Source: Nymphaea colorata
Lineage: Eukaryota; Streptophyta; Magnoliopsida; Nymphaeales; Nymphaeaceae
Direction of reading: 5' to 3'
DNA: 64,000 nt
NCBI RefSeq assembly: GCF_008831285.2
Contig: NC_045147.1
Coordinates: 3,126,001-3,190,000 of the forward strand
Shown here: piece by piece, positions 13,495 through 23,526 of the stretch
How positions within the stretch are numbered: position 1 is the stretch's first letter
How the letters are laid out: every line of letters begins with the position of its first letter
Position numbers and translations under genes: made by a program
Notes under the pieces: model-generated
Databases searched by the model: none
Seen by the model: only the letters and a program-made list of their open reading frames with translations
What the model was told of the DNA's origin: nothing

Positions 13495-13759
13495 CATAGC
13501 TTATAAGCAGTTACTAAACTATTGCCAAACATTCTGTACAATAGAAAATCAGATGAATTCATAAGAAGAATACATAAAACAATCAAAAGTTTAATAATCA
13601 GAAAAGAAAATTAGAAAAATTATGGGTTTTATCATAGCAGATTACCTGGACACACAACGGCACACTATGATGAAAATTAGAATCTCACAAGAGAAAAAAT
13701 ACGTTATGTCAAAAGCAAGAATATCAAGAAAGAAACTAATTTATTTAACAATATGTTAG

Positions 13760-13791
<32 letters not shown>
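13206..13791. repeat. Cluster of microsatellites: (TA)n, (CT)n(TA)n, (GA)n
   Basis: (AT)n lies at about 13208-13231, (CT)n running into (TA)n at about 13433-13491, and (AG)n at about 13763-13791. They sit in AT-rich intergenic DNA upstream of the SERAC1-like gene. Confidence 0.9.
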
Positions 13792-13795
<4 letters not shown>

Positions 13796-13799
13796 AAGG

Positions 13800-15640
13800 C
13801 AACCGGTGCTAGTTTGTTGATGCGTGCGGATCAGGACCGCTTCACCCAAACGCTTTGAAGCATTTTGCTGGGTGAAGCGCATGAGGCGTGCACCTCTAAT
13901 AACAATGATTAAGAGTACATTCCACTACATCTTAATCCAAACCTGAAATAAACCAGTATATCTAGAGCAGCGCCCAAAAAAGAATCTGATTAATGAAATC
14001 TCGATATGAGACTGTCTTGTTGCCATATTTGACACAAACTGCCGAAAACATAGTAGATGACAAAAAGTGGCAACAATAATAAAAAATTGAGATGTCAATA
14101 TATCCGGCTTGGATCAGACATCCAAATGAACAGTTCCGAACGGATATGGCAAAAAATTGAATTAAATTTGGATTTAAGAAATGACAGCCAATTAGATTCA
14201 GATTCAGACATACAAAAATTTCTCATCAGATTCAAATCTAAATTTAGTTTTAAACAAATATCCTATATCTAATGCTCTCACATTTTGAAAATCAGTCAGA
14301 TTCAATTCAAATTTAGGATACGGATTCACATATAAATGTGAAAATCAGATTCGAATCTGATTTAGATTGTGAAATCAAATTTAGGATTCAGATTTTGATA
14401 ATTTTTTATATCCGAAAAAGCAGATATAATTAAGTATATATGTAATTGGAATCCCATCTCTTGAGATCCCTAGCAAAAGATGCTCCCATGGCAGTAAGTT
14501 TTTTCACATAATCCGAATTATGCACTATGAGCTTCTACTGTTTTCTGTATATAGAAGCAAAAAGAAAAGAAAAAAAAAAAGAAGAGAGAGAGAAAGGATT
14601 AAATAATCTATAAAAAGAACCCATAGCATCAACACCGAGCAAAACAATTCGATTTTCGAAGATGTATGAGACTCAATTTTCACAGAGAAGAAAATATATT
14701 TATCAGATCACAGTGATGTGCAATCAAAAATCTATTTGGTAAACGCAAATTTTTCCTTGTTATAAGATGCTTCTCCCTAAGAGTGGAGCAACATATGAAC
14801 CTGACCTCTGACTGAAATAAAAGTAACGGGTCAGTCCAGGGATGCATTCTGGAGCAGATGTAGATGGCTCAGATTTGATTCGATTCCATCACAAATTGGA
14901 CTCAATCAGGCCTGGATCTGAAGTTGAAATCAAACTATATTTTTTAGAATCCAATTTAGATTCAACTGGCATGAGATCCGACATTTATATGTAACAAGGT
15001 TGGATATTTATCAAATCTTCATCAGATATTGAACTCAAATTTAGATTCCATCACCAAACTAGCCCAAATTTCTTAAACAGATCCAATTAAACGAACTCAA
15101 AATTGAATATTTAATCAAGAAAGTCACATGCATTTATATCTTTATTCGATCCGGACCCTGTATCCGCTGAGTGCCACCCACTTGAATAAGGAAAGCCTCT
15201 CGAAATTTCTCACCAGCGTTGCCCCTTCCTCATCTCCTCATGCACCGTGCCAGTGTGCTCCTCTTGGAAATTATTTCCTGCTTTCTTTCTGTTCAGAGTT
15301 TCTCTACTGCAGGAGACAATGTGCTTTTATGCGTTTATGTAATTCTGATTGGTTCGGTTTTGAAGTATCTACATGGTCGGTGTGAAAGTTTGCTTACTCA
15401 ATTCAATGTCCGTCTCTTGATTACCAATCAGCTTCGGAGCCATAAATTTTTATTTTTATGGAGGGGGCCAAATTAAAGTCGCTAAACTTTGACAGAGGTT
15501 GAAATATCATTTTTCAAATTGTTTATATAGGACAAATGAAATTTTCTAAAATTTACATGCAACTTTAAAAAAAAAAAATTGAGGAGGGCCAGGCTTCCGC
15601 CCCCTCTACCAATTACAATCATATCCATCACAGAGTTACG
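13800..15640. other. AT-rich intergenic DNA with degenerate GATTCAAATTTAGATT words
   Basis: No gene is supported. Between about 14050 and 15100 many variants of gattcaaatttagattc recur in both orientations, with gatccg/ggatcc words. This is typical of decayed non-autonomous transposon sequence, but I cannot delimit an element. Confidence 0.45.
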
Positions 15641-15654
15641 ATATTGGCCATGAG

Positions 15655-15870
15655 GGGTGTAGCTTAGTTGGTCGGATTGGTGGATAGGTGAAAGTGCGAT
15701 TGTCACTTCGAATCTCATAAGTGTTATTCCTTTTGACGTAAGACAGTAGATGCGTGACATTTTAATTGACAAGTGCACCGCTCTCCACCTAAAAGTCCGG
15801 AAGCAGCTCTTGGTGCTTGGGGTGATCTCCTTATGGAGTTTTACAATGTTGTGGATGTCTCTCACTACCA
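15655..15870 (+). mobile_element. tRNA-derived SINE-like sequence
   Basis: The word tagcttagttgg at 15660-15671 fits the RNA polymerase III A box, and acttcgaatctc at 15705-15716 resembles the B box, with tRNA-like spacing between them. The surrounding sequence does not form a normal tRNA gene. The 3' end, poly-A tail and target duplication are not evident, so the right border is a guess. Confidence 0.4.
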
Positions 15871-15931
15871 ACCAGCACCTGTGGTCATTAATAGTGATTT
15901 GAACTAGTAACCCTTTCTAGCTTTTCTACGT

Positions 15932-16145
15932 TGGCTTCTGCTTGGTTACTGGAGAAGAGGCAAGCAATGTGATGATGGAGGATCACATTGCTACCAAATG
16001 TATCAGCTGGCTTTCATTTATCTTTTCATTTCTTGCATTTCTGCTTCTGGCTTCCACTTGATTAATGAAGAAGAAGCAAGCAATTTGATGATTCGAGGGT
16101 CACTTTTCTACCAAATGTATCAGGTGGCTTTCATTTATCTTTTCT
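15932..16145. repeat. ~117-bp diverged tandem duplication
   Basis: Copies begin at 15932 (ggcttctgcttggtt) and 16049 (ggcttccacttgatt). They share gcaagcaat, accaaatgtatca and ggctttcatttatctttt in the same order and spacing, with many substitutions. Confidence 0.75.
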
Positions 16146-16149
16146 CGAT

Positions 16150-16988
16150 ATGTAAGTGCGCTATACCAAATCTATGCATATGTGGGATTGAAGTGATTTA
16201 CGGTAGAGGCTGAGTTATGACATTATGTTTACCGAAAGCCATTTAATAACAAGTCCTTACAGGGTTGTTGTGCATGAAGTATGGAATAAAATGACTCAGT
16301 TGTGAATGATTTGCAAGTAGAGTTTAGGAGTGTTAAATAGATGTGGAGAAGTCATTGATATGTCGCCCAAATCAATAAACATTTCCTTTTGCTATTGAGA
16401 CAGGACAAGGTAGGCAAGTGCAGATCGTCACTTAATTGAAAGCTCAAAGATGTGACCTTTTACAAGGTTATATGCTGGAGGTCTGTATTAACCTTGGTAA
16501 TGTTGGTGTCATGGGGTGGCGTACTATGATTCAACTTGTATCGATCTTCCTTCTTGCAGCAAAGAGGTTTGATGTTCTAGGAGTTTGAAACAAAGAATGG
16601 CCACCTATCAGCCCCCACCCCGATCATTGCACCAACGCCCTCAAGGACCCTTTTTCTCCTCCTTTTTCCCATTTTCCAACACTAGACTAGCATAAGAGTT
16701 TAACATAATTATGATTACAAAAGATAGAAGTAGAATACATCGATTGTTTTAGGAATAAAGAGCGAATATATATATGTATGTGTGTGTGTGTGTGAATTGA
16801 AATTAGTCGGCTGTCAGATATTAACAGATGACAAAATATTTGAAAAATGTCTCCAAAAACGCCATGCGAAAGAAGTACTAGTAACAATTTGTGGTATGTT
16901 TAGCGACGATTTATGTTGCATTTAACCACAATTTTTAGTTTATTTTTAATCATCAACCTACATCCAGCAATCAGCACATTTCCAGTTT

Positions 16989-17031
<43 letters not shown>

Positions 17032-18590
17032 CGATATTTGTCAGATAATGAAATTTTAAAAATGCATTGCTCACCGCTTCTCTCTAAATATTGTCTATCA
17101 ATAGTAGGGAAGTCATTTGAAACATGCTAAATTTGCAGACTTACGAAGGTACACATTAGGATGCCTTGTCCTACTTCAGTCTACAACATCATGGAAAGTT
17201 GCTTTGGGCATTAGCTCGAGAATCTGATCAAATCAAAGCACAAACCCACCAAACTAATTAAGTATGGGGCGCAGGGCCTTGGAGCGCCAAAGCAATTGCA
17301 CTTCCCTTTCATATCTTATATAAGAACCAACGCCACTTTATTAGCAGTCCATACACTTGCTGTAGAAGAACTCCACCGAAAATACAACCACTGCAGGGGC
17401 ACCATCGTCTGCTGTTATAACTAGCAGAACCCATTTTTGTTAGCACTAAAACAATGCAATCTAAATGCAAGCCAAAGAAAGTGTCTATAGAACAAAGAGA
17501 ACAAGGAAATTCAATAAGAAATGTTTTTCTCCATGACGACTGTTAAAGAGTGCATGCAATTTCGCATCCCAGTTTTCATCAGTGTTTGTACTCGACGAAC
17601 ATGGAGCGAGTTTTTTGTGATCACTTTCGCGAACCTGCAAAAGATTGAAAATTTCCATCTTTCTGTTTCCATGCAAAATTAGACTCCTAGCTGGTTGTAA
17701 ATGATGCTGATCTTTGAGTGCATTTGCTCCCTTTTCCATTCAACCAGGACAGTTCAGCTAGCCAGGGGTGGAGACAGATGTGGACTAAGTGTGGGCAATT
17801 GCCCACACAGACCCAAAAAAAGGTTCTTATTTTGATACTGATGTTTTAGAGCAAATTTTTCTCATTTATATATTGGTGCGCCTTAAAAATTTGAGAAGAA
17901 GAAAAAGAGAACCTAACAAATTGTCCCTGCTTCTTTAGTCTGGGCAAACAGGGTCACAACTGAACCCACTCTCGGTCTTTTGGTCGGTAGATCCTAATCT
18001 GCTCCCTATCAGTTTCAGATTTAACCCTAAAAATGGTAAGAATAATGACTACTAATCACTTAATAACCCTCTTTATAAAATTTTCAAAATTCTTGACAAT
18101 GTGAAACTAAACTTTGAGAATGTTACAAACAAAACTCATGATAATTGAATTCGAGACCTTCTTCAAATTAGAGACCTTAATTTGATCCACTCGACTTCAT
18201 GTGTGGAGTTTTTGCATCACCTCTAACAATAAACAGACCCATGGATTTGACATGGCATGCTTTTGTTGATATAACATAAGATCTACACGAACATATTGAT
18301 ACATCAATCTAATATATTATGTCTAATCTAGAATCTACACATCAAATCTCCATTTTACTCTCCATTCTAACAGAAGGTCTTGATCTAAAATCAGAAAGGG
18401 GAATATTTGAACTTAGTCCATAAAAATTCAGATCATATGGATCTAAGATCGAATTAGATCAGAAGTAATCAAGTGTTACATAAAAGAAACGTTCCTTTTG
18501 CATGTGATTGGACCACTATTTTTCGGCTTCTATTACTTGGGTAGCAGGTGTCGGCAGGCATTATTACTATGCTTCCGGTCTTCTGAATTA
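16150..18590. other. AT-rich intergenic DNA, no gene seen
   Basis: It contains a (TG)n/(TA)n tract near 16765-16795, another (TA)n at about 16992-17028, and at about 17766 a start aggggtggagacagatgtgg followed by gggcaattgcccac. The latter resembles the ends of the small GGGTGGAGCCA-type elements seen at 54166 and 63766. Frames are short and featureless. Confidence 0.4.
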
Positions 18591-18591
18591 A

Positions 18592-19695
18592 CCTTACTAA
18601 ACTAAACACCCAAAGTTCCCTTCACGCATCACACAAGAAGTAGTGGGATGGGCTGGTTAAGCTCAACAAAAGGAAAGGTTATATGTAAAGGACAAGTCTG
18701 TTTTCCATCAAACTCAACAAAGGTGCAACAGACAACTTCTTAGTTTGCAAAAGTATAAAAGCTAGCCCATCCAAATATTTTTCTATATATGCACCCACCC
18801 ACAGACCTAGTCTTTTGATTTCAACCAAACCATGTAACTAAAATATATAGACACACTTCTTAGACAAGGTTAAGTTTTCCTTCGAGGTACCCATTTCTGC
18901 AATGCAACTACTTTTCATAACATAGTTGTTCTGGTAAAAAGGAAAATTATAAATGTTACAATTATACTTTAGTTGACAAGTATACACAGGTCAACTACTT
19001 TTCATGACGTCATAACCTGGACTTCCAGCCTATTTCCGCCCGAAACTTCCTGCTGCCTTCCGACCTCAGCTGCCCGTCATCCGCTCCAATGAATTTTGAA
19101 GGGAGGCCCATGGACGCTGCAACATTGAAGGTCCAGAAGGTCTACAGGAGTTACAGGACCAGACGTCAGCTTGCCGACTCTGCTGTCATCGCCGAAGTGC
19201 TATGGTTGTTCTCTTTCCTCATGCCTCCCTTCTCTTTCAACCTTCTTCACTCCGCTCCCACATCCCCCTTTCTTGTCCACTCTTTCGTTTCATTCGGACA
19301 TTTTAAACAAGTTATTCAAATTTTCAGGTGGCAGGCCATCAATTTCGTCCGCCTAAACCACAGCACGATCTCCTTCTTCAATTATAGCAAGCCGGAAACC
19401 CCTGCTGCCAAATGGAGTCGAGTTAGCGGAAACGCATCGAAGGTCCGGTTTTTTTTTTTTGTGCTTTTGTTGTGACTTTTTCGTCCTTTTGTGGTCCTTT
19501 TGGGTAGTACCTGGAAATTAGCTGAGATGATGCAGCAACTCATCAACCCTGCTCACCGGCTGCCTGAAAAAACGGTTTCATTGGAATATTGATTTTAAAA
19601 TGGGTTTACTAAACAGTGACTTCGAATTCAATCTTAGTTATTGTTTTTATGTTGTGTATCGCTCACGCACTAGAGAACCGCCTTATTGAGCATCT
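18592..19695. repeat. Duplicated ~1.1-kb unit, copy A (carries IQM exons)
   Basis: It starts ccttactaaactaaacaccc and runs to ccttattgag. The same order of sequence recurs at 22460-23526 (copy B), about 3.9 kb downstream in direct orientation, with small indels and substitutions. The unit carries an ~200-bp arm that is also inverted at 22091-22320, then about 300 bp of upstream sequence, then two IQM-like exons. Confidence 0.85.
19089..19442 (+). pseudogene. IQM-type IQ-motif protein, 5' fragment (copy A)
   Basis: Two exons can be read. 19089-19204 gives MDAATLKVQKVYRSYRTR and onwards, an IQ calmodulin-binding motif ending EVLW. 19328-19442 gives WQAINFVRLNHSTISFFNYS then KPETPAAKWSRV. The donor after 19204 and the acceptor before 19328 are GT and AG and join in frame, rebuilding the LWWQA sequence. 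By recollection this is the start of the conserved core of plant IQM proteins, which continues for several hundred more residues. Nothing resembling the following exons is present before the repeat begins at 20044. It is therefore a 5' fragment, although these two exons are themselves undamaged. The reading frame stays open upstream of 19089, so the true start may be earlier. Confidence 0.7.
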
Positions 19696-20065
19696 GAAAG
19701 AACTCTTCTTCTTTGCTGCTTCATCTTGAACCTTTTCTTGCTTATAATGATTTACTTCAAAATAGATACATGTAGATCTAGATCTTATCAACTTAGCTCT
19801 GGGCACCATTTCTTTCTTTTTCATCTATAACGTTGGAGGAGAAGTGGTGTTAGGGGCCCAGGGGGGATGGGACAACAGTGGATTGTTTCTTGTGGTTTAC
19901 AGAATGATACAGAACAAGGAAAAAACCTTGTCTTTTGTGTGCATGCTCAGCATGTTTGCATGCATCTACAGATGCAGCATATCTCCTTTAGCTTTGCTGC
20001 ATGCCATGCTAAGTTATGATTTATGTTGTGAGTACACCCTATTGCCAGACCACCCTCTCTCTCCA

Positions 20066-20404
20066 CAAAATTGTGTTGAACTTCTTGCACCTCGGCTTGA
20101 GGAAAGCATTTTGAATACCTAGAGGGATGGTAGGAATATGCAACCAATAGTTAAACTTACCAATATGTTGGGCATCAAAGAACAAATAAATGGTGGTAAT
20201 GATTTGGCCCGTAACACTTTGAATCTGAGCCCTGAGGTGGGTATGGGGACAGAGTTGAGCATCTTGCAAGATGGACAAGATTTGCAAGTGCAATGGGCAG
20301 ATGTAACTGTTGTGCAAGGGCAAGGGCTATCTTTGAGTCTCAGCACGCACATACCATCTGCAATTACAGTTTCTTCTTTCCAATTTCATCATGAAAAATA
20401 CTGA
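20066..20404 (+). pseudogene. Gene fragment inside repeat R, possibly BEL1-like N-terminal region
   Basis: One frame reads NCVELLAPRLEESILNT, then a stop (tag, 20120-20122), then on through GRNMQPIVKLTNMLG, LSILQDGQDLQVQW and VVQGQGLSLSLSTH to a stop near 20404. The GQGLSLSLS motif recalls the N-terminal region of plant BEL1-like homeodomain proteins, but no homeodomain is present. The copy at 54362-54559 keeps a Trp codon where this one has the stop, so the ancestral frame was open. Family assignment is weak; an unrelated low-complexity match is possible. Confidence 0.4.
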
Positions 20405-21512
20405 TGTTGCATTCGTAGATTTGCAGATTTTTTTTTTGAGAATGAAGCTCACAGAAATGATGGATTCAGTTGTAAGCAGCCAAGTGGCAACAAATGTTTC
20501 TTACTTTTACAATTTGTATTATCACAAGTGCGTGAGATATACTGTAATTTGCTAATGAAATGTTTTTGCAGGCATGTGATTTCCTTGAACAAGGCTATAG
20601 GCCCACGATTACCATTATTACAACAAGGATTTTTTTTCAGAATTCACATGACAATGTTCTGCCCGGTAGGTGTCTTGAACAATCATGGTTCAATTTTTAT
20701 TTTATCCTGCTAGAGGCTAATTTCAGTTTAAACTAGTATACTTTTTCTTTCATTTCGCATCCACCTATATTGTTGAATTTTTAAAGTATTGTAAAACAAT
20801 GAATTCCAAATAAGGTTTCAAGTCATTCCGCGTATCATTTTGCATATTATATCCAACAACATGCATGTGTGGTAATGACCTTTTTTTCGGGCTTATTCTC
20901 TAGAAATCAAGGGGACAACGGTGCATTGAATGAATGGTAACCAAGAGGACAACAAAGATAAAGGTAGAAATTGGATCTGCTGGTGCACTGGATGAAACAC
21001 TCTCTCTCTGTCTCTCATATGATACACACTGATGGGAAGGTCAGTTTAACCTAACAAGAAGTCAGTTTTGTTGTTTAGGTGCTTGTCCATATGTGTAAGG
21101 AACGGTTGCACCATTCGTGAGGGATAGTTTCTTTCTTTTTAAAAAACATTGAGTACCTAGGGGAAAGGGATAAAAGTTCACCAAATACCATGATTAAATT
21201 CGTGCAGTCCCACCTCATCAACAGCCGAACCAATCTGTGTTCATAATTATGGCAAGGGAATTTGTCAATAATATAATAGAAAGAGATAGTGCGATTGTGT
21301 GGGTGAGAGTCCATGTGCTTGAATCTGCCCACGGTTGAGCCGGAACCGACAGAAGTCCTTGGCATGGATGGACCGGTTCAATGGCAGACGCTAGCGGTTC
21401 TTTAGTTGATGCATGGGTTAGAGTTGTAGAAAACTAGCTAGTTTCCAGCTTGTGTGCCTGAATTGAGTAGTATAACTCTCTTCCTCATAGATTCCAATTT
21501 TCTCAAGCCTGG

Positions 21513-21612
21513 GCTATTAAATTTGTTTTACACTTGCCTTTTTTGTACACTAGTCAAAAAGAGCTATTAAATTTGTTTTACGCTTGCCTTTTTTGTACAC
21601 TAGTCAAAAAGA
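21513..21612. repeat. 50-bp tandem duplication within repeat R
   Basis: Copies 21513-21562 and 21563-21612 both start gctattaaatttgttttac and end tagtcaaaaaga. They are nearly identical. The R copy at 54349-56445 has only one unit at this point, so the duplication happened after the copies separated. Confidence 0.85.
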
Positions 21613-21751
21613 GAAAATGATTGTACATGTACATTGTATCCAATGGTGTGCTGAGGACTGAAGATTTTCAGTCTAAACTTAGATTAGAAAAATCTGTAAA
21701 TTTTATATATATAAAAGATTTTCAAACCAAACTTGATTGGAGAAATTGTAA

Positions 21752-21865
<114 letters not shown>

Positions 21866-22090
21866 TGTGTGAGAAGGATTCCTCTCATGAGAGCTGGAGG
21901 AATCCATGTTATTTATATAATAGAAAGAGAGTGCGAGTGTGTGGGTGTGGTTGAGAGTTCGCATCCTGTGGTTGAAGCTGCCTACCGTTCTTTTCTTGTT
22001 GCCTGAGTCGAAACCGACAAAAGTCCTTGGATGGACCGGTTCAATGGCAGACCGCCGGTTGAAAGTGGTTTTGGTTGAAATAAAAAAGAT

Positions 22091-22698
22091 GGTTGAAATC
22101 AACAAGACCTGATAAGATCTGTGGGTTAGAAACATATTCGGATGGGCTAGCTTCAATACTTTTGCAAACTAAGAAGTTGTCGGTTGCACCTCTTTTGAGT
22201 TTGATGAAAAACAGGCTTGTCCTTTACATATAACCTTTCCTTTTGTTGAGATTAATCAGTGCGTCCAACTACTTCTTGTGTGATGCGTGAAGGGAACTTT
22301 GGGTGTTTAGTTTAGTAAGGTTGATCTCTCCGCTCTACGGAAAAAGGAACTCGACGAAAGCAATGGAGCTTACAAGCACAAACTCAATTGCAGAATTGTT
22401 GTTTATGACTATAAAGTTTACTCTCAAACACCCAAACTCCATTGTTTTCCATAGAGCGACCTTACTAAACTAAACACCCAAAGTTCCCTTCACGCATCAC
22501 ACAAGAAGTAGTGGGATGCACTGGTTAATCTCAACAAAAGGAAAGGTTATATGTAAAGGACAAGTCTGTTTTCCATCAAACTCAAAAGAGGTGCAACCGA
22601 AAACTTCTTAGTTTGCAAAAGTATAGAAGCTAGCCCATCCAAATATTTTTCTATATAGCACCCACCCACAGACCTTGTCAGGTCTTTTGATTTCAACC
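22091..22698. repeat. Inverted repeat, ~230-bp arms, 139-bp spacer
   Basis: Left arm 22091-22320 (ggttgaaatcaacaagacct ... gtgtttagtttagtaagg) pairs with right arm 22460-22698 read in reverse complement. Arm identity is high, with small indels. The spacer (gatctctccgctctacgg ... ccatagagcgacc) is shared with the R copy at about 56320-56450, where the right arm is absent. The right arm is also the start of the duplicated IQM unit (18592, 22460). The palindrome therefore arose where the end of repeat R met the IQM unit, or both are parts of one larger mobile unit. Confidence 0.8.
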
Positions 22699-23526
22699 AA
22701 ATATAGACACACTTCTTATAAGTTTTCCTTCCTTCCTTGTTAGACAAGGTTAAGTTTTCCTTCCTTCGTAAAGCAAGAGGTAACCCATTTCTGCAATGCA
22801 ACTACTTTTCATAACATAGTTGTTCTGGTAAAAAGGAAAATTATAAATGTTATAATTATACTTTAGTTGACAAGTATACACAGATCAACTACTTTTCATG
22901 ACATGTCATAACCTGGACTTACAACCTATTTCCGCCCAAAACTTCCCGCTGCCTTCCGACCTCAGCTGCCGGTCATCCGCTCCAATGAATAAGGAAGCGA
23001 GGCCCATGGACGCTGCAACATTGAAGGTCTAGAAGGTCTACAGGAGTTACAGGACCAGACGTCAGCTTGCTGACTCCGCTGTCGTCGCCGAAGTGCTATG
23101 ATTGTTCTCTTTCCTCATGCCTCCTTTCTCTTTCAATTCGGACATTTTAAACAAGATGTTCAAATTTACAGGTGGCAGGCCATCGATTTCGTCCGCCTAA
23201 ACCACAGCACGATCTCCTTCTTCAATTACAGCAAGCCGGAAGCCCCTGCTGCCAAATGGAGTCGAGCTAGCGAAAACGCATCGAAGGTCTGGTTTTTTGG
23301 TGCTTTTGTTGCGACTTTTTCGTCCTTTGGTGGTCCTTTTGGGTATTATCTGAAAATTAGCCGAGATGATGCAGCAACTCATCAACCCTGCTCACTGGCT
23401 GCCTGAAAACGGTTTCATTGGAATCTTAATTTAAAAATTGGTTTACTAAACAGTGACTTCGAATTCAATCTTAGTTACTGTTTTTATGTTGTGTATCGCT
23501 CACGCACTAGAGAATCGCCTTATTGA
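22460..23526. repeat. Duplicated ~1.1-kb unit, copy B
   Basis: Second copy of the 18592-19695 unit, cut at ccttattgag, where the Copia remnant begins. In copy A the sequence at this point continues catctgaaag. Confidence 0.85.
22985..23286 (+). pseudogene. IQM-type fragment (copy B), disabled
   Basis: It holds the same two exons as copy A (22985-23100 and 23172-23286). The IQ motif is broken by an in-frame stop at 23030-23032, where copy A has a Gln codon (KVQKVY). The splice donor after 23100 is AT instead of GT (ctatg then attgtt). Exon 2 is still readable (WQAIDFVRLNHSTISFFNYS). Two independent lesions against an undamaged copy A show that copy B is a pseudogene. Confidence 0.75.
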
